A DNA stretch of 64,000 nt from Streptomyces sp. NRRL F-5122 (GTDB lineage: Bacteria > Actinomycetota > Actinomycetes > Streptomycetales > Streptomycetaceae): contig NZ_LMWH01000070.1 of assembly GCF_001507435.1 (NCBI RefSeq), positions 62,001-126,000 of the forward strand. Direction: 5' to 3'. The translations under genes and the position numbers were made by a program. The notes under the pieces are model-generated. The model was given only the letters and a program-made list of their open reading frames with translations. It was not told where the DNA came from and ran no database searches. Positions 1 through 8,177 of this stretch are shown piece after piece; position 1 is the first letter of the stretch, and the number at the start of each line of letters is the position of its first letter.

Positions 1-1360
1 TGGGACCGCTGTCGATCACCCTGTCGTCGAGCTTCGTGATCACATCACCGGGCTTGAGGCCCGCCTCGGCCGCGGGACCGCCCGACTCGACCGCGGAGGA
101 ACCGCCCGCACCCTGGTCGGTGATCTTTGCCCCGCCCGTGGCCTCGTCCAGCGACACCGTGGCACCGATCTTCGCGTAGACCGGCTTGCCCGTCTTGATC
201 AGCTGCTGGGCGACGTACTTCGCCTGGTTGATCGGGATCGCGAAGCCCAGACCGATCGAACCGGACTGCCCGCCGCTGCCGAGACCGCCACCGCTCGACG
301 ACTGGATCGCCGAGTTGATTCCGATGACCGCGCCCTGGGAGTCCAGGAGAGGGCCACCGGAGTTGCCCGGGTTGATCGAGGCGTCCGTCTGCAGGGCGCT
401 CATGTACGACGCCTTGCTGGAGGAGCTCCCGTCGCTGGAGGCCACCGGACGGTTCGTCGCGCTGATGATGCCCGTGGTCACGGTGTTCGAAAGACCGAAC
501 GGTGCACCGATCGCGATCGTCGAGTCCCCGACCGCCACCTTGTCCGAATCGCCGAGCGCGAGCGGCTTGAGGTCCGACGGGGCGTTCTTGAGCTTGATGA
601 CGGCGACGTCGTAGCCCTGCGCGTGCCCGATGATCTCCGCGTCGTACTTCTTGCCGTTCGGGAACGTCGCCGTGAGCTTGCCGCCGTCGACCGCGTCGGC
701 GACGACGTGGTTGTTGGTGACGATGTGGCCCTGGGTGTCGAAGACGAAGCCCGTGCCCGTGCCGCCCTGACCGTTGCTGCTCTCGGCCTCGATGGTCACC
801 GTGCTCGGCAGTGCCCTGGCGGCGACGCTCGCGACCGAGCCGTTGTCGCGCTTGACGTCGCCGCCGCTGGTGGCCGCGGAGACGGTGGTGGAGCCGCCGG
901 AGTCGCCGTTCCTCGCGAGTTGGTAGCCGATGCCGCCGCCGACACCGCCCGCGACCAGCGCGGCCACGAGGACCGCGGCGATCAGACCGCCGCGGCCGTT
1001 CTTCGGCTTCGGGGCGGGCTGCTGGTACGAGGCTCCCCAGACGTCGCCCGCACCGCCGCCGCCCGCGTACACGGGGGTGACCGGCGGAGGCGGCGGCCAT
1101 CCCGCCGCCGCGGCCGACGGCGCTCCGGGCTGCCCCGGAGGCACCGGCGGAAGCTGAGTGTTGGGCGCGCCCTCGTGCTGCGGCGGTCCGTATGCCGGGC
1201 CCCCGGCGGGCGGGGCGCTCCCCGCGTCCGGTGCCGGGCCGCCCGCGATCGGCGGGTGTCCTTCGTGGGCCCCTCCCGGCGCGGAAGCGGGAGCATCCAC
1301 CGGCACAGGGGGTGCAGACGGGGCCGGGGGGACCGCAGTGCCCTCGTTCTCGGTGCTCAC
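1..1360 (-). CDS. HtrA/DegP-type membrane-anchored serine protease with PDZ domain (3' end off window)
   Basis: A trypsin-like protease of the HtrA (S1C) family that would act outside the membrane on misfolded proteins. I translated it from a GTG at 1360-1358, preceded by GAGGAGAAG. A Pro/Gly/Ala-rich cytoplasmic tail of about 120 residues is followed by one membrane segment (about 124-146). The protease domain carries the triad His218 (TNNHVV), Asp251 (YDVAV) and Ser333 (GNSGGPL). A PDZ domain begins near residue 400 and is cut by the window edge after about 453 codons. An overlapping 454-codon reading on the same strand is low-complexity Arg/Gly-rich sequence and is a frame shadow. The long disordered N-terminus is usual for streptomycete members. 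The family call is firm; the substrate is unknown. Confidence 0.93.
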   Translation of the reverse strand, partial: MSTENEGTAVPPAPSAPPVPVDAPASAPGGAHEGHPPIAGGPAPDAGSAPPAGGPAYGPPQHEGAPNTQLPPVPPGQPGAPSAAAAGWPPPPPVTPVYAGGGGAGDVWGASYQQPAPKPKNGRGGLIAAVLVAALVAGGVGGGIGYQLARNGDSGGSTTVSAATSGGDVKRDNGSVASVAARALPSTVTIEAESSNGQGGTGTGFVFDTQGHIVTNNHVVADAVDGGKLTATFPNGKKYDAEIIGHAQGYDVAVIKLKNAPSDLKPLALGDSDKVAVGDSTIAIGAPFGLSNTVTTGIISATNRPVASSDGSSSSKASYMSALQTDASINPGNSGGPLLDSQGAVIGINSAIQSSSGGGLGSGGQSGSIGLGFAIPINQAKYVAQQLIKTGKPVYAKIGATVSLDEATGGAKITDQGAGGSSAVESGGPAAEAGLKPGDVITKLDDRVIDSGP

Positions 1361-1640
1361 AGCTCTTCTCCTCGTTCCACGGCTGTCCTTCTCGGTCGCA
1401 CTCGGCCACGCTCGCTCACCCTGCGCGGCGCCGGGCGCGTTTCAGCTGTGCCTGTCCTGTTGTACGCCGTCAAGCTTTTCCCACCGGGCGTCAGGGCACC
1501 ATAAACCGTGGCTGTGGGTCCGCGACCTCTCTTTATACCGGACCTGTCCGAACAAAAATCTGCATACCCGACACCTCGCCGACGCCGTCACGTCGCCTTC
1601 CGACCACACACGCTCCCCGCGACGGTGACACCATGACGCG

Positions 1641-2450
1641 GTGACCCACGCACGACAGCACCTGGTCCAGGTCGTCGCACACCGAGGAGCCTCCGAAGAG
1701 GCCCCCGAGCACACCCTGGCCGCGTACAAGAAGGCGATCGAGGACGGCGCGGACGCCCTCGAGTGCGACGTCCGCATGACCGCCGACGGCCACCTGGTCT
1801 GCGTTCACGACCGACGTGTCAACCGTACGTCCAACGGCCGCGGCGCGGTCTCCGCACTGGAGCTCTCCGACCTCGCCGCCCTGGACTTCGGCTCCTGGAA
1901 GAGCCGGGACGAAGAGCCCGACTGGGAGCGACGGCCGCAGGACCCGGGGGACACCTCCGTCCTCACCCTGCAGCGTCTGCTCGAGCTCGTCGCCGACGCC
2001 GGGCGCCCCATCGACCTGGCGATCGAGACGAAGCATCCGACGCGCTGGGCGGGGCAGGTCGAGGAGCGGCTGCTGCAACTGCTGAAGCGGTTCGGCCTGG
2101 ACGCCCCGCAGTCGCCGGCCGAGTCGAGGGTGCGGGTCATGAGCTTCTCCGCGCGCTCGCTGCACCGGGTGCGGTCCGCCTCCCCCACGCTGCCGACGGT
2201 CTACCTTCTGCAGTTCCTGTCCCTGCGGCTGCGCGACGGACGGCTGCCGGTGGGTGTCCGGATCGCGGGCCCCTCGATGCGGATCGTGCGCAGCCACCCG
2301 GCGTACATCCAGCGTCTGAAGCAGGCCGGGCACCAGGTGCACGTGTGGACCGTGAACGAGCCGGAGGACGTCGATCTCTGCCTCGAGCTGGGCGTGGACG
2401 CCATCATCACCAACCGCCCGCGCGCCGTGCTGCAACAGCTGGGCCGCTGA
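1641..2450 (+). CDS. Glycerophosphodiester phosphodiesterase family protein
   Basis: A 269-residue GDPD-family TIM barrel expected to hydrolyse glycerophosphodiesters to glycerol-3-phosphate and an alcohol. The catalytic signature is near the N-terminus: AHRGASEEAPEHT (about 12-24), then ECDVRMTADG and VCVHD, which supply the His, Glu and Asp residues of the family. VHVWTVNEPED and GVDAIITNRP near the end are typical of the barrel's last strands. No signal peptide is visible, so it is probably cytosolic. The start is GTG 1641; an upstream ATG at 1633 is out of frame. The gene stands alone, pointing away from the htrA-type gene, with about 280 bases between the two starts. Confidence 0.92.
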   Translation: MTHARQHLVQVVAHRGASEEAPEHTLAAYKKAIEDGADALECDVRMTADGHLVCVHDRRVNRTSNGRGAVSALELSDLAALDFGSWKSRDEEPDWERRPQDPGDTSVLTLQRLLELVADAGRPIDLAIETKHPTRWAGQVEERLLQLLKRFGLDAPQSPAESRVRVMSFSARSLHRVRSASPTLPTVYLLQFLSLRLRDGRLPVGVRIAGPSMRIVRSHPAYIQRLKQAGHQVHVWTVNEPEDVDLCLELGVDAIITNRPRAVLQQLGR

Positions 2451-2644
2451 GCGGCGCCTTTCAGGGCACTGTCGACGGCACTTTCGCAAGGGGTGGGATC
2501 CAGCCACGCGCATACGGGGAGTGCACCGGCGCGTTCGGACTGTGTTCGACCGTTATGAGTGCGTCAGCACACATACACGGCCGGTTTCCGGTCCGGCCCG
2601 TCGGGGCATCCACTCGGTGGCGTGGGGCGAAGGAGGTCTCGGGG

Positions 2645-3187
2645 GTGGCGTTGGTGGTGGCACAGGAGGTGCCCACGTCGTCGAGCATGGCCGTACCCCA
2701 TGGTCCTGCGGGCGTGGGGGAGGCGAGGCACCGTATGCGGGATCATCTGCGTACCGGCGGTGTCTCGGAAACGGTCATCGACGATGCCGTACTTATCCTT
2801 TCGGAATTGCTCAGCAATGCCTGTCGGCACGGCAGGCCGCTCGGCGGCAGCCTGGCAGGGGACGGGGACGTTCGCGTCGCATGGCGCGTCGACGCCTCGG
2901 GACGACTCACCGTCGAGGTGACGGACGGCGGGGGCCCGACCCGTCCGGTTCCCGCGACTCCGTCGGTCACCGCGCACGGCGGCCGCGGACTGAACATCAT
3001 CACGGCACTGGCCAAGGACTGGGGCGTCCGGGACGACGTCCGCGGCGAGGTCACGGTCTGGGTTGTGGTCCAGGACGACGTCTGCTCGGCCCGTCGGCGT
3101 GAGGACTTCGCTACGCGCGTCACCGCACCCTCCGTGTCGCAGATACCCGGGCTGGACTTCGCGGACGCGTTCGACGAGCTGGACTGA
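2645..3187 (+). CDS. ATP-binding protein of the anti-sigma (RsbW/SpoIIAB-like) HATPase family
   Basis: A 180-residue protein with a GHKL/HATPase fold. The N box is ELLSNACRHG (Asn for Mg-ATP), G1 is VEVTDGGGP and G2 is HGGRGLNII, all in the order of serine kinases such as RsbW. Members bind sigma factors or anti-sigma antagonists and are opposed by PP2C phosphatases. I chose GTG 2645 because AAGGAGG (2630-2636) lies eight bases upstream; an in-frame ATG at 2555 would add 30 low-complexity residues with no ribosome site. A similar protein lies at 11231-11677 and a PP2C protein at 6560-8077, so partner switching is possible but not shown. It lacks a recognisable sigma-factor partner nearby. Confidence 0.87.
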   Translation: MALVVAQEVPTSSSMAVPHGPAGVGEARHRMRDHLRTGGVSETVIDDAVLILSELLSNACRHGRPLGGSLAGDGDVRVAWRVDASGRLTVEVTDGGGPTRPVPATPSVTAHGGRGLNIITALAKDWGVRDDVRGEVTVWVVVQDDVCSARRREDFATRVTAPSVSQIPGLDFADAFDELD

Positions 3188-3457
3188 AACCCCGGCGACC
3201 GGGACGAGGCGGCCGGCCGATCGGGAGCGCCGGGCCGCGACCGGAACGATCCGGGCCGCCCCGCGCGCGACACGCGGACCGACGTCCGAGCGGAGATCCA
3301 TCGCGGGACGCGCCGGACGCGGTGGCCGTTCCCAACGCACCCTTCCCGGACCAGGGCTCTTCGCGTCGCGCGGACCTCATGGGCCGACGCCGTGAGGGCC
3401 CGTTCGCACACTCCCCGTCCGGCCCGGCACACCCCCCTTCGGGGACGACTCGGTGCG

Positions 3458-3466
3458 TTGTCCACA
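3458..3466 (+). other. Single consensus DnaA box
   Basis: TTGTCCACA, the streptomycete DnaA-box consensus, sits 76 bases before the DUF5926 gene start in the 354-base gap after the HATPase gene. It is a lone copy, so a role is doubtful. The rest of this gap (3188-3541) is GC-rich and shows nothing else I can name. Confidence 0.5.
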
Positions 3467-3541
3467 GGATCCCGTCGCCCGTGGTCGGAGGGGCTAGGCT
3501 CGCGCCCGTACGAAACGAGCCGTAACCGGGAGACATCCACG

Positions 3542-4507
3542 ATGGCCAAGAAGCGACCCCAGACCAAGGCCGAGCGCCCGGAGCTCACGGATGCCGAGAT
3601 CCCGGTCGTCGGCGCCCGCGAGCCCTGTCCCTGCGGGAGCGGCCGCCGCTACAAGGCCTGCCACGGCCGGGCCGCCGCGCACGCGGTGACCGAGCTGGTG
3701 CACCGTCCGTTCGAGGGACTTGCCGGCGAGTGCGACTGGATCGCGCTGCGCGAGCTGGTGCCCGCGGCGACCGTCGAGCTCCGTCTCAGGGAGGGCCTGC
3801 CCGAGGACGTCCCGTCCGTCGTGCTCGCCACGGTCCTCCCGATGGCCTGGCCGGCGCTGCGCCGGGACGACGGCACGGTCCTGCTCGGCCTGCAGAACGA
3901 CACGGCGTCGGGCGACATCAGCCGGGACCTCGCGGACACCCTCGAGCGCGCCCTGGTGGCCGAGCCCGGCACCCCGGTGCAGGGCCGTCGCCCGTCGGCC
4001 GGCGGACCGCGGCTGCAGGACCTGCTGGACCCGGAGGGCCCCTTCGAGCCCGTCGTGCACAGCGGCTTCGAGTTCTGGGTCCCGGACGCGCAGAACACGA
4101 CGCCCGAGGTGGCCGCCTCCCTGGAGCGGGCCAACGAGGCCGCCATCCCCACCGTGAAGCTCGCCGGCGTGGACGCCGCGTACTGGTGCGAGACCCCCGA
4201 CAAGAACCACCTGCGGTGGGTCATGCCGCACGCCGAGGAGCAGCTTCTGGACGCTCTCGCGCGGCTGCACGCGGCCGGGCAGTCGAGCCTCGGCGAGGGC
4301 ACACGCCTGGTCGGCTCCTTCCGTGCGCACGGGCTCACGGTGCCGGTCTGGGACCTGCCGACCGGGATGGGCGCCGAGGACATCGAGAAGCCCGCCGCCG
4401 AGTTCGCGGAGCGACTCGCGGCCGCCCTCTCCTCGAAGGAACCGCTCACCGCCGACGAGCGCCGGGCACGCGGCGGGCTGACCAACCGACAGGTGACGCT
4501 CAGCTGA
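3542..4507 (+). CDS. DUF5926 family protein with N-terminal SEC-C zinc-binding motif
   Basis: A 321-residue protein whose N-terminus carries a SEC-C motif, PCPCGSGRRYKACHG (about residues 28-42), with the Cys-x-Cys...Cys-His spacing that binds zinc in the SecA C-terminus and in many unrelated proteins. The rest matches what I know as actinobacterial DUF5926; it has no catalytic motif I recognise. There are no membrane segments, so it should be cytosolic. Start ATG 3542 follows GGGAGACATCCACG. An upstream in-frame ATG (3392) would add 50 Arg-rich residues unlike a real protein. A function cannot be given from sequence. Confidence 0.85.
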   Translation: MAKKRPQTKAERPELTDAEIPVVGAREPCPCGSGRRYKACHGRAAAHAVTELVHRPFEGLAGECDWIALRELVPAATVELRLREGLPEDVPSVVLATVLPMAWPALRRDDGTVLLGLQNDTASGDISRDLADTLERALVAEPGTPVQGRRPSAGGPRLQDLLDPEGPFEPVVHSGFEFWVPDAQNTTPEVAASLERANEAAIPTVKLAGVDAAYWCETPDKNHLRWVMPHAEEQLLDALARLHAAGQSSLGEGTRLVGSFRAHGLTVPVWDLPTGMGAEDIEKPAAEFAERLAAALSSKEPLTADERRARGGLTNRQVTLS

Positions 4508-4658
4508 GGCGAGGCGTTCGCCACATCGAACGGTCGGCCCGTCCGGACCCCGCTGCGGGTGACCCCTGTCACAAGTCCCCCCGGCGACAGGCAAATCCGT
4601 GTCCGAATAGCCGAGATCGAATTTGCGAACAGCCGATCTCTTGTTACCGTTCCAGTAG

Positions 4659-4696
4659 CCCGGTTGCTGGTGCATCCCCCGTCGCCAGCAACCGGG
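4659..4696. terminator. Hairpin between convergent genes
   Basis: Perfect 12-bp inverted repeat CCCGGTTGCTGG / CCAGCAACCGGG (4659-4670 and 4685-4696) with a 14-base loop, followed by TCTTTCC. It lies between the DUF5926 gene (ends 4507) and the convergent gene ending at 4762, so it could serve as a bidirectional terminator. Confidence 0.75.
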
Positions 4697-4761
4697 TCTT
4701 TCCATGTCCGGATCCGGGACGCCGCCCGCATCGGCCTGAACTGCCGTACGGAACCGCCGAG

Positions 4762-5382
4762 TTACAGACCGTGCGCGCCGACGTCACTGCCGGAGCGCAG
4801 CAGCAGCGGTCCCTCCCCGTCGCCCGCGGCGAACTCCGCGACCGCCGAGTACGCCACCGCTTCGCCGGCCAGGGGCCGCCGCGGTGTCTCGCAGCTCTCC
4901 GGGTCGTCGCCCGCCGCCACCACGCAGTGCATCTGGACACTGCGGCCGTCCGGCCCCATGAAGCTCAGGACGGAACTCAGTTCCTCGCCAGTGGCATTGC
5001 GGTAGTACGTGCGCGCCCAGGCCTCTCGGCCCTGTGTCATGACGCAGGTCTGCGCCTCGATCCCGTCCACGGAGGAGAGTTGAGGACCACAGCGGGCGGC
5101 GGTGGTGAGACCGAGGCCCGGCTGCGGGGAGTGGACGGATGCCGGACGCTTCTCCTCCTCGTGCACGGGGAGGCGGATCGCGCCGCGATCCCCCTCGCCG
5201 ACCGACCCCGCGGACGCCACGGCGAGCGGAAGCGCGACCGCGACCGCGACCGCGCCCATGAGGGCGAACAACCGGACCCTGCCGGCGTCGGACCGCTCAC
5301 GGACCCACGAGCCCGTTCCCCGCGCCCGTCTCCCGTGTCCACCAGGGCGAATCAGCATGGGCCGAAGATATCGACGGATCAT
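4762..5382 (-). CDS. Hypothetical exported or membrane-anchored protein
   Basis: A 206-residue protein of unknown function. A basic N-terminal stretch precedes a hydrophobic segment (about 37-58, LFALMGAVAVAVALPLAVA) that could be a signal anchor or signal peptide. The outer part has Cys residues in AARCGPQ, AQTCVMTQ, MHCVV and ESCETP, which could form two disulphides. It starts 31 bases after the prim-pol-like gene on the same strand, so the two are probably co-transcribed. An alternative start is the ATG eight codons in (5358). I do not recognise a family. Confidence 0.65.
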   Translation of the reverse strand: MIRRYLRPMLIRPGGHGRRARGTGSWVRERSDAGRVRLFALMGAVAVAVALPLAVASAGSVGEGDRGAIRLPVHEEEKRPASVHSPQPGLGLTTAARCGPQLSSVDGIEAQTCVMTQGREAWARTYYRNATGEELSSVLSFMGPDGRSVQMHCVVAAGDDPESCETPRRPLAGEAVAYSAVAEFAAGDGEGPLLLRSGSDVGAHGL

Positions 5383-5413
5383 GGGCGCCCGGTCCGCCGC
5401 GCGCCCGACACCC

Positions 5414-6079
5414 CTACAACTCGGGCGCGCTCACACCCGTACGAGTGAGGGCTTCCACAACGGCGTCCACGACCGCCTCCACGTCCGGGACCCAGGGCGA
5501 GGCGGAGCCGGGCAGCGGCGCCCGCTCCCAGCGGATCTCCCCGTGACCGGTCTCGGAGGGGGGCAGCGCCAGATAGCCGCCCTCGCCGTGGAAGCGCAGC
5601 GACCCGGGAACGAAGTCCTGTGCGTAGAGCAGCTCGCCCAGCTGCTCCATGGAGTAGGGCGCCACCAGGATCGCCCAGCGGTGCGGCGCCGCGACGACCG
5701 GGCCGAGGCGGATGCCCTTCCGGTCGAGCGCGGCGAGGGCACGCGAGGCCGCGAGGGCGGGCAGGCTCACGGCGCAGGGCGCCCGGCCGCCGGTGGCCAG
5801 CACAATGGGTGCGGAGGGCCGGTTGCCCCACCACCAGCGCACCATGCGCTCGTCGGTGGTGGCCGCGAGCAGCCCGGGGTCGAAGGGGTGCGCTCCTGGC
5901 ACTGTGCACTCGGGGTCCGGGCATCCGCAACGGGCCCGCCCCTGCGGGTCCGGTGCCACACCCGGGAGAACCGGCCACTGCCATTCGGTCGCGAAGGTCA
6001 GGGCCGCGCTGATCGGCTCAGGCCTGCCGTCGTTCCGCCTGGACAGGAGCCTGCGTCGCCTTCCGAGGATCTCGCGCAT
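5414..6079 (-). CDS. Bifunctional DNA primase/polymerase-like (prim-pol) domain protein, probably non-catalytic
   Basis: A 221-residue protein that follows the layout of the small prim-pol-like proteins of Streptomyces: CGCPDPECTVPGAHP, then MVRWWWGNRPSAPIVLATGG, then GSLRFHGEGGYLALPPSE. The last block resembles the RGxGGYVVxPPS segment of prim-pol domains. Where active enzymes carry an acidic V-(I/L)-D-x-D motif after the W-W...P-A block, this protein has APCAVSLPA, with no acidic residue. I infer that it has lost polymerase chemistry. The start ATG 6079 has GGAAAGGAACG upstream. It heads a two-gene unit with the exported protein at 4762-5382. Confidence 0.75.
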   Translation of the reverse strand: MREILGRRRRLLSRRNDGRPEPISAALTFATEWQWPVLPGVAPDPQGRARCGCPDPECTVPGAHPFDPGLLAATTDERMVRWWWGNRPSAPIVLATGGRAPCAVSLPALAASRALAALDRKGIRLGPVVAAPHRWAILVAPYSMEQLGELLYAQDFVPGSLRFHGEGGYLALPPSETGHGEIRWERAPLPGSASPWVPDVEAVVDAVVEALTRTGVSAPEL

Positions 6080-6559
6080 GAGCGCTCGTTCCTTTCCGTT
6101 GCACGCCTGGCAACACCGAGGTCCACATCACACCATGTGTCGATCACTTCACTGTGCGTACCTGCTGGCGCATCACTCCCTTGTCCTGGACAAGGGGAGC
6201 CCCTGTGGGCCGAGCCCTGGCTGCGTCCACGCCCCACTGTGCCCGTCACAAGGATGGGTATGGCGCGGGGTGGCGGCACCTGGCGATTTGCCGTCCCGCT
6301 CTTACTCGCCGCCTCCGCCAGGGGAGGATGGGGCTTGGTCGTCGGTGGCTAAGACGCCCGGGTCCCGCGCCAGGTTCCGGGTGGCCCCCAACCACCCCTG
6401 GCCTTCACCGAGTACGTACCCATCACGACCGCTGTGACGCTCTGTCGAACAAGGCCAGTCGACCGCAATAAGGGGATACCCGAGGCAGTTTTGAGCCAAC
6501 TTTACCGTTCCTCAAGAGAGTAGGAAGGCCTCGCGGACACCAGGAATCCCAGCAGGACA
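6080..6559. other. 480-base divergent intergenic region
   Basis: Between the prim-pol-like gene (minus) and the phosphatase gene (plus). It is less GC-rich than its surroundings and must hold two divergent promoters, but I find no confident operator or riboswitch. Short ORFs read here are unrelated across frames and have no ribosome sites. Confidence 0.4.
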
Positions 6560-8077
6560 ATGCTGGACATCTCCTCACAAGTGCGTGTACATGTGGAGAC
6601 ACCGCTAGCGGCGCAGATTGACATGGGGGTTTGCGATGCTATCGAGCAATTTGCACCGGTTCGAACGCCGGTCATCATGAACGCACCTCACCCTCCGAAA
6701 GTGGCCGGAATCGATTCAACGGTCCCGGCCCCCGCACACACTGTCGCGCCGACGTCGGCCACCGTGGGCGCCCCACCGGGCACCGCGGACGTCCCCGTCG
6801 ACCCGGGCGCCGTCCTCCAGGACCGCCTCGCCGGCTGGGTGTCCGATCTCACGACGCTGCACGAACTCACCGAGCGCCTGGCCCGCACCAACACGCTCGC
6901 CGACGCGCTGCAGGAGCTGCTGCGGGCCGGAGCCGCGCTCGTGGGCGCCCGGCGCGGTCTCGTCGTGCTGGAGCCGCGCGACGGTCTGGGACCGGACACC
7001 ACCATGGGCCTCGGCCTGGCGCGTGCCGACCTCGGGCACATCGAGACCGTGCCGCGCAGCTCCATGTCGTACGGCAGGATCCTGGACGGACTGCCGGGTG
7101 GCGAGCGTGAGATCGCGCAGCCGGACCTGTTCTCCGAGGACGGGCTCGACCCCCGCCACCGCGAGGTGGCCGCCCGGCTCGGGTACGCCGCCAGCTATGC
7201 GCTCCCCCTGTCCGGCGAGGCGGCCGGACGGCTCGGCGCCGCGGTCTGGTTCTACGACGAGCCGGCCGAGCCGGTGGAGCGCCAGCGCCACCTCGTCGGC
7301 CTCTACGTCCGCTACGCCGCCGAACACCTGGCGCGGATGGTCGAGATCGAGCGCACACGCCTGTGCACGGCGACGATCGTCGACGAACTGCTCCCCGCAC
7401 GGCTGCCGCGGGTCGCCGGCGTCCAGCTCGCCGCCAGGCGCCACACCGGTCCGCGCGGGGGCGGCGACTGGTACGACGCGCTGGCGCTGCCCGAGGCGGC
7501 GCTCGGTCTCGCGGTCGGCTCGGTCACCGGCTCGGGACCGAGCGCGGTGGCGGCGTCGGGCCGGCTGCGCGCCTCACTGCGCGCGTACGCGGTGATGGAG
7601 GGCGAGGACCCGGTGGCGGTCCTGTCGGACCTCGAACTGCTGCTGAGACTCACCGAGCCCGCCCGCTCGGCCACCGCCCTGTTCGCGTACTGCGAACCCG
7701 CGCTGCGCAAGCTCACCCTCGCCGGGGCCGGGCACAGCCCGCCCCTGGTGGTCGGACCGCGCCGCACGGAGTTCGTGGAGACCTCGCTGTCGGCGCCCCT
7801 CGGGATGCTGGCCTGCTGGGAGGCACCGAGCATCGAGGTGACGGCCGAGCCGGGCGAGACCGTGCTGCTCTACACCGACGGACTGCTGCACCGCACCGGC
7901 GACCCCATGGACCGTGCTTTCGCCCGGCTGCACGCGGCGGCCGCGAGCGTGCCGCGGACGGTGCGGACGGACCCGGGGGCGATCGCCGACCACGTACTGC
8001 GGTCGGTGCTCCCGGACGGCCTCGGCCAGGCGGACGGTGCGGAGGACGTGGTGCTGCTGGCCGCGCGCTTCGAGTGA
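6560..8077 (+). CDS. GAF + PP2C (SpoIIE-type) protein phosphatase with a substituted metal-site motif
   Basis: A 505-residue cytosolic regulator. After a 90-residue unstructured leader, residues about 100-260 look like a GAF sensor domain, and about 275-505 are a SpoIIE/RsbU-type PP2C domain. GGGDWYD (301-306) and YTDGLLHRTGD keep the usual acidic residues, and the C-terminus EDVVLLAARFE fits the last strand. The motif that is normally GDVxGHG reads GSVTGSG (320-326), so Ser321 replaces a metal-binding Asp. Family members dephosphorylate anti-sigma antagonists; activity here is uncertain. ATG 6560 has AGGA close upstream; the in-frame ATG 6677 is an alternative. The neighbour genes are unrelated. 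Confidence 0.85.
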   Translation: MLDISSQVRVHVETPLAAQIDMGVCDAIEQFAPVRTPVIMNAPHPPKVAGIDSTVPAPAHTVAPTSATVGAPPGTADVPVDPGAVLQDRLAGWVSDLTTLHELTERLARTNTLADALQELLRAGAALVGARRGLVVLEPRDGLGPDTTMGLGLARADLGHIETVPRSSMSYGRILDGLPGGEREIAQPDLFSEDGLDPRHREVAARLGYAASYALPLSGEAAGRLGAAVWFYDEPAEPVERQRHLVGLYVRYAAEHLARMVEIERTRLCTATIVDELLPARLPRVAGVQLAARRHTGPRGGGDWYDALALPEAALGLAVGSVTGSGPSAVAASGRLRASLRAYAVMEGEDPVAVLSDLELLLRLTEPARSATALFAYCEPALRKLTLAGAGHSPPLVVGPRRTEFVETSLSAPLGMLACWEAPSIEVTAEPGETVLLYTDGLLHRTGDPMDRAFARLHAAAASVPRTVRTDPGAIADHVLRSVLPDGLGQADGAEDVVLLAARFE

Positions 8078-8177
8078 GAACACGGCTGCCTTCGGTAACA
8101 GGCCTTCCCGTCCGGTGCCCCCTTCAGTGCGACCGTACGATGGATGAGGCCCAGTGCCGTATCCAAGGAGGATGACC

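Noticed and set aside
45..1409. 454-residue Arg/Gly-rich reading on the minus strand
   Set aside because: It is a shadow of the HtrA-type gene, which reads in another frame with a full catalytic triad.
6080..6559. Possible riboswitch in the gap before the PP2C gene
   Set aside because: I looked for TPP, cobalamin, SAM and c-di-AMP signature blocks and found none in order.
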